Origin: Lampris incognitus
Taxonomy: Eukaryota; Chordata; Actinopteri; Lampriformes; Lampridae
DNA: 64,000 nucleotides
Assembly (NCBI RefSeq): GCF_029633865.1
Contig: NC_079224.1
Span: 23,616,895 to 23,680,894 of the forward strand
Direction: 5' to 3'
In this document: piece by piece, positions 10,372 through 20,302 of the stretch
Layout: each line of letters starts with the position of its first letter
Position numbering within the stretch: the first letter of the stretch is position 1
Program-made: the position numbers and the translations under genes
Notes under the pieces: model-generated
Database searches by the model: none
The model's input: the letters and a program-made list of their open reading frames with translations, nothing else
Told to the model about the DNA's origin: nothing

Positions 10372-11400
10372 AGGATGACTGACGGAACTGCCAGTCTACA
10401 TGGGCTAGCAGTTAGCTTAGGCTGCCCCACTTCCATGTCCTGTCAGACCACCCTTTGTGTTTCCTCTTTGGGTGCAGCTCCAAGCCGGAACGTGGTCCCT
10501 GGGCCCACTGGACAAAGCAGACGAAGCTTTCCCAGCCGATCTAGCGCCAGCTCTCCCAGCCATCAAACAAAGACATAAACTTAGACGCAGATGTGGAGAA
10601 AGACACTGCATTGACGGTACTGGGTGAGGCTGCTGCATACATAAGTCCGCTCCACCATCTTCCCACTGTGGTATTGGGTGTGGCCACTGCAAACGTGAAC
10701 TCATGCCACCATCTTCCCACACCAGAATCAGGAATCAGGAACACTTTGTCATTTCACCTCATGTACTTTCGCACATGAAATGAAACGAAATGCCATTTCC
10801 CCCAGCCCACAGTAGTGCAACATACAGACACAACACATTCAAGAACTACATAATACACATATTCAAACTAACACATATATCCAACCTGAAAAAAAAAATC
10901 CCTGTCCAAGAAAACAAACGCCAGCCAGGATGACTGTCGGAACCGCCGGTCTGCATGAGCTAGCAGTTAGCCTAGCCTGCCCCGATTACGCGTCCTGTCA
11001 GACCGCCCTCGGTGTTTCCTCTTCGGGCACAGCTCCAGGCAGGGGCTGTGGTCCCTGTGGCAACTGGATAAAGCAGACCAAGCCCTCCCAGCCAATCCAG
11101 CGCCAGCTCTCCCAGCCAGACACCCTTGACACATCTCCCCACACTCCACACAATGACATCAAAAACACCAGTCAAAGCCAGGTGAGGCTGCCGCCAGACC
11201 ACCCTCGGTGTTATCGGAACTGCTGGTCTGCATGGGCTAGCAGTTAGCTTAGCCTGCCCCGCTTCCGCATCCTGTCAAACCGCCCTCGGTGTTACCTCCT
11301 CGGGTGCAGCTCTGGGCAAGGCCGCGGGCCCTGGGCCCACAGCGCAGCAGACCAAGCTCTCGCAGCCGATCCAGCGCCAGCTCTCCCAGCCAACAACCTG
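10372..11400 (-). repeat. Unclassified interspersed repeat with internal tandem units
   Basis: Three similar units of about 190-290 bp start at 10372, 10928 and 11215. Each opens GGAACTGCCGGTCTGCATGG-like and includes GGGCTAGCAGTTAGCTTAGC, CCTGTCAGACCGCCCTCGGT and GATCCAGCGCCAGCTCTCCC. A leader at 10735-10928 begins GGAACACTTTGTCATTTCAC, which looks like the reversed 3' tail of a LINE, hence the tentative minus orientation. The same leader plus units recur at 30553-31066. No protein frame runs through it. I cannot name the family. Confidence 0.6.
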
Positions 11401-11919
11401 GAAGCTCCGGAAGCTACATCACTGGAAAAGGAGCGGCTGTAAATGGATAAAAAAAATGTTGAGCGTCACAACCCCAACGAAATGGCTCGTTTCACTATCA
11501 GAATTTGATCCATTTGCCCCGATAACATTTGCAAAGTCTAGAAGAGCCATACGATTAAATTGTTTTATTCCATTCAAGTTTGCAGAGGAGGGCTCGCCTG
11601 GTGCCCATACTCAATAGGCGCTGGGGCCGGTGAGGGTTCCCCAGGCTCTGGGCAACTGACTCAGTGACTCGCGTAACCCGAAAACCTGACTCTCTTTAAC
11701 ACAAACTCGAGCAGAACCTCCCAACCTCCCTATCACAGCGGTCACACATGCGCGAAACACTGGCAAATATTCACCTCAAGTTCACTTCCATTCTATGCGA
11801 GTGAAGGGGCGAATAAAACATTCGCTTCCGGTGGCAAAAGAAAATTGGGTTTTTGCTTCGCGTGGAGTTCAACTTTTATTTGGTGAACCTTGACCAGCGA
11901 ATCCGCAGCCTCAACCAAC

Positions 11920-12150
11920 AGCAAAGAAGTGTGTGGGTTGTATGGTTGACCCTACTTGGCTGTAATTGGCTGTAGTTTTCTTAGTGAGCCAGGATGGAGG
12001 AGACATTGATTGTTGCCGTATCTAACCAGCCTGTATTGTACGACACTGCCCATGAAAAGTACAAACTTCCCCACAAGAAATGCTGCCTGGCTGGCAGTGA
12101 GCCGGGAAATAGGCGTTGAAAGTAAATAAATGAAAAAATGTATTAACATC
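11920..12150 (+). mobile_element. MADF-like ORF start, transposon remnant (plus arm)
   Basis: An ATG at about 11994 opens METL-type MADF wording: MEETLIVAVSNQPVLYD, then HKKCCLAGSEPG. Such MADF/Myb-like second ORFs are known from PIF/Harbinger transposons. A homologous copy, roughly 80% identical by eye, lies inverted at 16195-16425. The shared part includes non-coding leader (AGCAAAGAAGTGTGTGG) before the ATG. Frames break quickly. The host of this fragment could be a Harbinger element or another MADF-bearing transposon. Confidence 0.5.
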
Positions 12151-12299
12151 AGTTCACATTTCGCAAATATAGACCCCTTATCGCGTGATGTAAAAGCTGT
12201 GGTGTAAACAAGATGCGTGCACAGAACGTATGGCAAAACATGGCCGAAAACAACGTGCGGACCTACAAAACTCAGAAGAAAGCATATAAAACTTAAAAT

Positions 12300-12660
12300 T
12301 AAACGGAGAAGAAAAGTTAGAAATTTGAGAAAATGGTAATCTCAGAATATGTTGAAGGTCTAAGGAAGACAGAAAGCATTACGAGTCGAAACTTACGCTC
12401 AGCACTGGAGGAAAAACTTCCAGATCTATTTGTTTGCTGAAGCTCAGTGGACAAGTGATAATCACTAAGTTGCCAAACATAGGCTGGAGAGATGTGACTG
12501 AATGCCTCATAGACACACCAAGTATATTTACGAAAGAATCAATGAAGGCATACAAGTCTTTAGAAGCATACGATTACTTTGTTGGTGGACATGTCTAATA
12601 CGGCTTTTACCATCCATTATCAAAGAAAAACAAGTTTTGCATCATCAAATCAAAGGTAAA
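12300..12660 (+). pseudogene. Broken ORF block of an uncharacterised transposon-type protein
   Basis: Frames on the plus strand spell GWRDVTECLIDTPSIFTKES and KAYKSLEAYDYFVGGHV, a block I recall from teleost uncharacterised THAP- or YqaJ-associated ORFs. Stops interrupt it on both sides. It sits between the MADF arm and the hAT element. A relation to the THAP fragment at 15640-15939 (opposite strand) is possible but not shown. Confidence 0.35.
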
Positions 12661-13692
12661 CCCTCGTAGTTTAACTGGTCCTTTTAGGCCACATGTGTAA
12701 ATTTACACAAAGGATAGAAAAATATCACCAATCGTCCTTAGAATATCTTAGGCCAAACAAAATAATTTATATTGGGATAATCATGGTCTCTGTAATGGAA
12801 CGGTTTCCTTTATTTTTAGAGCCTCCCTGCCACTAGGGGCATAGTTCCATAATCTTGAGTCTTTTGCCTTCTAGTGGCATAGATAAGTACCGCAGTTTCC
12901 TGTGACAACAAGAAAATTGTGTGACAACACAGCAATATTCATGCTCCATCATTAGCCATCACCTAGTTTCTACCCCTTTGAATGGCAATATCTGTAAGTA
13001 AAGCTATTATCCATCATTGCTAGAATCTTTATTTTGAAGTATTTTTTACATATTTGCTACAGTTTGTATAATTTTGGTAACCTGTATGACAGCACAATTT
13101 AATGACGGCATTCAGGCTATACCTTTGATGCTAGCGTAAATACAGTGTTCAATGCTATACCTGATTAGTTAGAACTTACATTTTATTCCTGCAAAGAAAA
13201 TTTTAGTTTTATACTTACCTTCGTTTCCTGAAAAATAGAGGATTAGTTATCCTAACTGTAACTCTAGATTGAGTAAGCTATTTTGTATTATATACTGATG
13301 TATGCTTTTCTGTATGTTTATTTTCAGTTTCACACTTCCTTGTTATTAAATCCCGTCCATGTATAACACTGGTCTGTTCCTTGGAGGATATGATGCAAGG
13401 GAGAGTTTAGCTGGCTGTAAAACCTAATATAGGACAAGAGTCACATTGGGTGTAGCAGTACAGTCTCTCTAATAAGAAACTTTTTATATGGAACCAAACT
13501 CAGACCCTAAAAATTAAATACAGGGAAATTGAATGCTGGGAAGAAACTGGAATCGTTGTCAAACTTGAGGAAGGCTAGGCATTAACAACGCAAACTTTGG
13601 TTTAGCAGTTGCTCTACTAGGACAGTATCACATTTAGAGCTGTTACTTACGTATGTACAGTCACAATACTTATTGGTGTAAGAAACGGACAC
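12661..13692. other. Non-genic stretch between transposon remnants
   Basis: AT-rich, no coding frame worth naming. It probably belongs to the same decayed element as the MADF and THAP pieces, because the hAT target-site duplication lies at its right end. Confidence 0.4.
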
Positions 13693-13700
13693 ATACTAAA

Positions 13701-15649
13701 CAGTAGCGGCCCATGGCCATAAATACTAGTGGGGCGGACACTGGCTCGAGCTCCTGAATCGCTAGCCACGCCTGTAGCGGACACTATGAGCATAATTCAC
13801 CACAATCGGTTGATGTCGCGTTAGGTAGACACGGTCCCTTTAAGCAAGTGTTTCCGAGTTGACAGGGTGGAGTTACGACTATGATAGTTGGAGCAGCGCT
13901 ATGTTGCTCCCGCTGTGATTTTGTACAAAAAAAAATAATAATAAGATAAATGACACGCGTTCGTGTAGTCAATACGCCCACTTTTGATATCGTTCTTTTA
14001 ATAATTATATATATTAAATACTTATATTAAGTATAATAATTACTATATTAGAGAACAGACAGTACATATAAACATACCAGCCAGCAGCCCACATAACGCC
14101 GCAGCAGCCCACACATTTCAAAGATGAACAATAGGCTATCCTTTAACCCGAGTGTAAGCAACAACAACAAAAAACCACCCACGATAAACTAAAGCCATGT
14201 CTAAAAATAGCTTACTCCAATTTTTCATAATTATGAAAAGGACATGAGGGTTGCGTAACATCTAGCATGCAATCGAGTAGCTGGATACTTTTGGACGCAC
14301 CTTTGAAAACCGTTTGCCTTTTCTAGGCGCTCCTTTGTAGTAGCCAACGACGAAACTAAATCCACAAGGCTATGGAAGACGCCAGGGTTGTCAGATGACT
14401 CGGTCTCAACATGTCCTCTAAGAACTAGTTCAAATTGTCCACAGAATTGTATGCAGTCTGTAGAGACGGATGGCATATAACGCACGCAGGAGTACATGAA
14501 TGACTTTTAGCTTAGTTTAATGACCATCTTGCGACATGGATGGCTCCCAGTGTCTACTTCCTGTTTCCCTGTACACCACTTCCTTTCTACCACACAACAA
14601 CACTTCTGGTAAAACAATACTCAAAAGTTACAGTGACATCTAGTGGTTTAAATGAAAATACACTTAAATAATAATACAAGCATTAGAAGACACAACAGTC
14701 TATATATAAGCTTTGACAGAAGCTGTCCACCTCCTTATTGTGATTCTGCACTCTCACGTGGTAGCTATCGTCAAGTTGTGCTGCTATGTTAGCTTGACCA
14801 AGCATGGCTACTTTCATAGCACACTGCTTTGCTTGACTCGTGTTTCTTAGCCCATTCTGAAAAGTGCTTCAAATCACCCAGCCCTGTGTAAGTCCATATA
14901 TCCCCTTGTTCTAACCCTGCAACAGATAACCGGAACAATAGGCACTGGAAACAGAAAACTGTATTCCGTGTTGAGCAGCCACATAACCATGTTTTCTTTT
15001 CATACCATGTTCGCGAAAATGTCCTGTTGTGGGTTTTCCCTTTGTCGTTTGTTCACTGAGTAATGTTTATGTCTGGTCTATCAGGGCCAAGCTGCTTAAT
15101 TACTAACTGTGTAGTTGTTCAAATCGTTTAGTTTTTTGTTTTTGTTTTTTTGCTTTTTTTAATAAACTCTACACTGTTAGACACAGCAGGTGCAACAATG
15201 CTGGTCTCCATGTCTGCAGTAGACTAAACGTGCGGACTAAACGGTAGAGGGCTACAGAGTACGGGAGTAGGGCAGACTCATTTCTGCCCCAATGAGCCTC
15301 TGTTGACGCTTATCGCAGTTCCCATCTTTGACCGCAAGGTTCTATAATAGATCTGCCAGCGAAAGCGGGTCGCTGAGGTCTCCTGCCTCAATATTGCGCA
15401 ACGCACTAAACTGAGACAGAATCACTGAAATGACGATTTTAACTTTCAAAGATCAAAAGTCGTTGACTATTTTGATTCATTTATTGCACAAAAACTAGGT
15501 AATATTTATTGCAATGTAAATTATGATGTATTATCGCGGAAAATTTGTTTATGAGGAGGAACTATGTTTTTGGATGGGTGATCTTTTTTTTTTCTTTTTT
15601 TTTTTAGTGGGGCGCTGCCTCGCCTGCCCATATGAATGGACCACGCCTG
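13701..15649 (-). mobile_element. hAT-type DNA transposon, about 1.95 kb, defective
   Basis: The left end is CAGTAGCGGCCCATGG and the right end reads CAGGCGTGGTCCATTC on the other strand, a short imperfect hAT inverted repeat. An 8-bp duplication flanks it, ATACTAAA (13693-13700) and ATACCAAA (15650-15657), 7 of 8 matching; 8 bp is the hAT rule. Inside, 14231-14497 on the minus strand encodes hAT transposase wording (CIQFCGQFELVLRGH, then SSDNPGVFHSLVD), as in the DUF4371 part. The rest of the transposase is missing, so this is an internally deleted copy. A T-rich run lies at 15588-15606. Confidence 0.75.
14231..14497 (-). pseudogene. hAT transposase fragment (DUF4371-like)
   Basis: An 88-residue open piece with the hAT block FCGQFELVLRGHVETESSDN followed by a SLVDLVSSLATTKERLEKA helix. 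In intact relatives this lies upstream of the RNase H-like core. No catalytic aspartates and no C-terminal dimerisation region are present in the element, so it cannot encode active transposase. Confidence 0.65.
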
Positions 15650-15939
15650 ATACCAAATATGAAATGTTCTTCGCAAATCTTCCCGTTTGATATTTGCTCT
15701 TCTGACTACGTCTTCCAGTCCTCCCGACGGATCGCATGAATCCATGCCTGTCTTCTTCGTTTTTCGACTGGAGTTTTCCTTTCGGCATGCGATAAAAAAT
15801 GCAAATGCTTGTTGTTACCATCTTTACGATTTGTACAACCGACAGCGCAACAACTGTGGGGCATTTCGTTTCGTTTAAAATCAATTTCTCCGTGATGATC
15901 TCTTCGAAATGAACGTAGTAATGTCTGCAAATACAACAC
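15640..15939 (-). pseudogene. THAP-domain ORF remnant
   Basis: Reading from the ATG at 15939, the frame starts MPHSCCAVGCTNRKDG, with the C-x4-C start of a THAP zinc finger. It continues with the conserved helix EKRRRQAWIHAIRREDW. A frameshift follows, and another frame then gives KICEEHF, the C-x2-H of the finger. THAP fingers bind DNA in P-element-type and other transposon-derived proteins. The hAT element at 13701-15649 cuts it just after the finger. It is dead by frameshift and insertion. Confidence 0.7.
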
Positions 15940-16194
15940 GTGTGACCCAATTTTGCATCACAATCTGCACACGCTTGTTTGCGCATGTAAATAATGGAAC
16001 ATGTCTATAATTTGTACACCAATGTTATTACTCCGTATTTGTCCATGAAACTACGACAACATGTACAAGTGAAAACATTTATTTATCTCTCTCTGGACTT
16101 CAATGTACATTTTCTTGTTGCAAAACCAACAACCGCTCATGTCACAGAAATGTACTGGTTTGTAGTCCGTTTGAATGGTTGTGGTTGTTGTTAA

Positions 16195-16430
16195 CACATG
16201 AGCGGTTGTTATTAATAAATTTTCCATTTGTTTATATTCAATGCCTGTCTCCCGACTCACTGCCAACCAGGCAGCATCTCTTGTGGGGCATGTTTGCAGT
16301 TTTCACAGGCAATGTCATACAATACCAGCTGATTAGGCACAGCAAATAATCAATGTCTCTTCCATCCTGGCTCAATAAGAAAACTACAGCCAAGTGTGGT
16401 CATCCACACACTTCTTTGCTATAGGATCTT
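16195..16430 (-). mobile_element. MADF-like ORF start, transposon remnant (minus arm)
   Basis: The reverse complement matches 11930-12150: leader AGCAAAGAAGTGTGTGG, then GAGCCAGGATGGAAGAGACA with the ATG near 16372, then the ATGCTGCCTGG block. It lies upstream of, and on the same strand as, the THAP fragment. Reading frames are broken. Confidence 0.5.
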
Positions 16431-16639
16431 ATGCTCCTAATCATCAAGAGACTTCTTAATGTTTTTCATGGATAACGTGTTGAAATGGCCATGGGCCAGG
16501 TTGCTCAGGTTATCTGTCACTAATTGTTTGTATGTCATCACTCTTTAGTCTCAATTGCTTGGTGAAACGTTATCATTACATTTACATTTAGGCATTAAGA
16601 CAACACTCTGATTTAAAGCAGCATACAAGGGATGCAACT

Positions 16640-18097
16640 GTACAACAATAGAACTACTACTACTACATTCGGGCTGCTCCCGTTAGGGGTCGCCACAGCG
16701 GGTCGTCCGTTTCCATCTCTTCCTATCCTCTGCATCTTCCTCTGTCACGCCACCCACCTGTATGTTATCCCTCACTACATCCATAAACCTCCTCTTTGGT
16801 CTTCCTCTTTTCCTTTTGCCTGGCTGCTTCATCTTCAGCATCCTTCTCCCAATATAACCAGCAACTCTCCTCTGCACATGTCCCAACCATCTCAATCTTG
16901 CCTCTCTTGCTTTGTCTCCAAACCGTCCAACCTGGGCTGTCCATCTTATATAATCATTCCTAATTCTGTCCTTCTTCGTCACTCCCAACAAAAATATTAG
17001 TATCTTCAACTCTGCCACCTCCAGCTCCGCCTCCTGTCTTTTCGTCAGTGCCACTGTCTCCAAACCATATAACACGGCTGGTCTCACAACCATCTTGTAA
17101 ACCTTCCGTTTAACTCTTGCTGGTACCCTTCTGTCGCAAATCACTCCTGACACTCTTCTCCACCCACTCCACCCTGCCTGCACTCTGCTCTTCGCCTCTC
17201 TTCCACACTCCCCATTACTTTAAGTTGACCCCAAGTATTTAAACTCACACACCTTCATCACCTCCATCCTTGCATCCTCACCATTCCACTGTCCTCCCTC
17301 TCGTTCACGCATATGTATTCTGTTTTGCTCCTACTGACTTTCATTCCTCTTCTCTCCAGTGCATACCTCCACCTCTCCAGGCTTTCCTCAACTTGCACCC
17401 TACTCTCACTATAGATCACAATGTAATCCGCAAACATCATAGTCCACGGAGACTCCTGCCTGATCTCGTCTGTCAACCTGTCCATCACCTTTGCAAACAA
17501 GAAAGGCCTCAAAGCCGTTCCTTGATGTAATCCCACCTCCACCTTGAACCCATCTGTCATTCCAACCGCACACCTCACCACTGTCACACTTCCCTCATAC
17601 ATATCCTGTACCACTCCTACATATCCAAAGGAGTTGAATCAAGTGCAACTCCTTTGGATAACCATGACCTGGATGAATGAGAACATTCACAGGCACTCCA
17701 AGATACTTCTCCGCCACTCTCAATTTCCTCATACAACACCACACCTCCTCTCTTGGCACCCTGATGGATGCTTTCTCTAAATCCACAAAGACACCATGTA
17801 ACTCCTTCTGGCCTTCTCTATACTTCTCCATCAACATTCTCAAAGCAAACATTTTTTGTGGCAGGAAACGATACTGCTGCACACTAATTGTCACCTCTCC
17901 TTTTAACCTAGTTTCTATTAATCTTTCCCATATCTTCATGCTGTGACTGATCGACTTTATACCTCTGTAGTTGCTACAGTTCTGCACGTCACCCTTATTC
18001 TTGAAAATCGGTAACAGTATGCTGCTTCTCCACTCCTCAGGCATCCTCTCACTTTCCAAGATTGTGTTAAACAATCTAGTTAAAAATTGCACTGCCA
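16640..18097 (-). mobile_element. RTE-like LINE, 3' part (outer shell of the nest)
   Basis: Minus-strand frames give RT and C-terminal wording of the teleost RTE-like family: LTRLFNTILESERMPEEWRS, then GDVQNCSNYRG, then GLHQGTALRPFLF-x-K, then MMFADYIVIYSE, then LERRGMKVSRSKTEYICVNE, and finally GKRKRGRPKRRFMDVVRDNI. The catalytic FADD reads FADY, and there are several frame breaks, so it is inactive. Its 5' part continues at 26669-28110 on the far side of a SINE/Gypsy/BEL stack. The clade is by recall of the RT wording; the split at 18097/26669 falls inside the RT domain. Confidence 0.7.
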
Positions 18098-18233
18098 GTG
18101 TCCGAGTAGCATAGCAGGCTATTCCGTTGCCTACCAACATGGGGATCGTCAGTTCAAATCCCCGTGTTACCTCCGGCTTGGTCAGACAGACACAAGTGGC
18201 CGTGTCTGCGGGTGGGAAGCTGGATGTGGGTAT
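18098..18233 (+). mobile_element. tRNA-headed SINE family B, 5' half
   Basis: Starts GTGTCCGAGTAGCATAGC (box A region), has box B-like AGTTCAAATCCCC, and runs to GGATGTGGGTAT, where an LTR begins. The continuation GTGTCCTGGTCGC is found at 26439. So one SINE was split by an 8-kb LTR-element insertion. On its left flank AAATTGCACTGCC resembles AAACTCCACTTCC at the right flank (about 26668-26681), a probable 13-bp target-site duplication in the LINE. Confidence 0.75.
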
Positions 18234-18574
18234 TGTGAAGTTATTAAGTTTAATTCCAAGGCAGGAATGTAATGTTTAAATTCCTTTATTAACTTATTCA
18301 GCTTCCATGTTTGGCAATCCTAACTATCTAAAACGATTCTACATTTCTGGGATTTTCTTCTTCTTTCTTTCAACCCACAACCACTTACAATAAAATGAAC
18401 CACGGGCACCCCTCAATGAATGAAATAAAACAACATCAAATTACAACACAAGAAGCACCACATGCATTATAAACCATAAACATTACAGCCCTCTTTTCCT
18501 TACTTTTTTTTTAAACAATAACTGTTAGCCAGTCCAACTCAAATCTTTCCTTTGCATTATACCTTTCAGCCCGT

Positions 18575-19510
18575 TCACAATTCAAAATCAGTGAGGTATG
18601 GCGGGGCTCCTCTGTTTACTCTGACTGGGTATCTACAAACAGGTGACTGCGACTCAGAGGGTTCAGGGGGCAGGGGCTCTGGGGTTTGTTCAGGATGGAT
18701 TTCTGTCCAGTCCATGACATCTTGTCCACCATCCTTGACTTTCAACCCATATGACGGAAAGTGGTGATTTTGAACCACTGGTAAAGTCTTAAAGTGAGAT
18801 GAGTTTCTGGTGATGACATGGTCGGTGCATTTGGCTGTCACCATGGAACCTTTAACAGCAATGACCTGGTATGGGCGGGGATTGTAGGCAGGGCATAGCT
18901 TCCCTTCCTTCTTTTGATGACAGCACCATGTCGCCCACTTCAGAGCCATAGGAGCAACACAGCGCTGCCTGTCAGCATTGTGTTTCGTCCTGTTCTTTGC
19001 CACTGCATCTGCTTGTCGTAGCTTTGCATCAGTCTCAGACTGGAAGGGAAGAGGAAATTCAGGCAGCTTGATTCTGAGGGGCCTACCAAACTGCACATCA
19101 GCAGGAGCCTTTCCAGTCGAGCAGTGAGGCGTGGCACGGTAGTTCTGGCGGAACGCATACAGAGTCTGTTTCCGCGGACGACCTTCAACATGGGCAGCAC
19201 GTATAGTCTTTTCAAGGGTACGCATAAAACGTTCAGCCTCTGCGTTAGCCTGAGGCCACAGTGGAGTTATCTTTATATGTCTGAAAGCCAAGTATGTTGC
19301 AAAGTCTGCATAGTCTGAGCTTTGGAAAGGTGGGTCATTGTCTGTTTTAACCTCTAGTGGAATTCCTAATGAAGAGAATATTTTGTCAAGTTTAGGAATT
19401 GTGGCTCTGGCTGATGTGGACTGAAGAATCCCTACCTCTGGATACCTGGCGTATTCATCAATGACCACCAAAAGGTAATCTCCAGAGGGAAATGGACCAC
19501 AGAAATCCAC
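18575..19510 (-). pseudogene. Gypsy integrase-like part, fossil
   Basis: A 311-residue open stretch with integrase-core wording (MDFCGPFP, VVIDEYARYPEV, VKTDNDPPF, WPQANAEAERFMRTL). It ends in the basic and proline-rich tail usual for Gypsy integrases. It belongs to the minus-strand Gypsy fossil. Confidence 0.75.
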
Positions 19511-19990
19511 ACTAACTTTTCCTCACGGTGATGATAGCAGCTCAGACATGCGGAGAGGTTCTTGTGTGTGATTGGGCACAACAGCCTGACATGGGATCCT
19601 GCAGCCAGCTATCATGGTTTCTACTTATTTGTCTATGCCACGGAACCAGACCTTCTCTCTGATCAACTTCTTCGTTTTGACCACCCCCTGGTGGCCTTCA
19701 TGTGCAAGTGATATTGCCCTGATTTGCAAAGAAAAGGGGACAACAATCCTTGTGCCCCGTAGCAGTGTCATCAGTAGCGGTCACTGTCAGTTCATCCTTG
19801 ATTTTCTTGAATGACATTAGAGCAGTAACATCAACTCCATCAGCAAAATCCTGCTTTTCAGAGAGCAACCCCCAAGAACCTTCTTTGATGAGTCGAATGA
19901 CTTTGCATAGAGTGGAGTCAGCTTTGGTTGCATCTTGAATTTCAGCCAATGTCATTGCCTTGGGTACAGCATTTGCGATAATAAAGTTCA

Positions 19991-20302
19991 CGCAATCACC
20001 GCAGCCGGGACGCGAACCCGTATCTCCGGGGGATATCGCTAACCGCTCGACCCGTTAGCCAAAGGCCAACAAGTCTACACATCCATGCACGTTACACTAC
20101 CTCCCTCCTTCGAGAAAGCGCGTCCGCGCATATCCCGCTTCTGACACCAATGTAGCGAATTCGGGGGGCAACAACAGGAACTGCCACAGCCGGGACGCGA
20201 ACCCGTATTTCCCGCATCGCGGGAGACAGCGCTAACCGCTCGACTAAAGGGTCCAACCCATTAGTCAGCGGCCAACGTGTCTACTTATCCATGCACGTTA
20301 CA
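19991..20302 (-). mobile_element. Miniature LTR element (TRIM-like) with tRNA-like LTRs, fossil
   Basis: On the minus strand an LTR of 152 bp (20302 to 20151) starts TGTAACGTGCATGG and ends GAATTCGCTACA. A spacer of only 54 bp follows (20150 to 20097), then another copy of the LTR start (20096 down to about 19991). The spacer begins TTGGTGTCAGAAGCGGG, a primer-binding-site-like phrase, and ends CGAAGGAGGGAGGTAG, a polypurine-tract-like phrase. There is no room for any protein. The LTR holds box A-like TAGTCGAGCGGTTAGCG, a strong hairpin TCTCCCGCGATGCGGGAGA in the anticodon-arm position, and box B-like GGGTTCGCGTCCCGG. It lies in the Gypsy body and abuts the BEL/Pao element. It is not whole. 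Confidence 0.65.
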
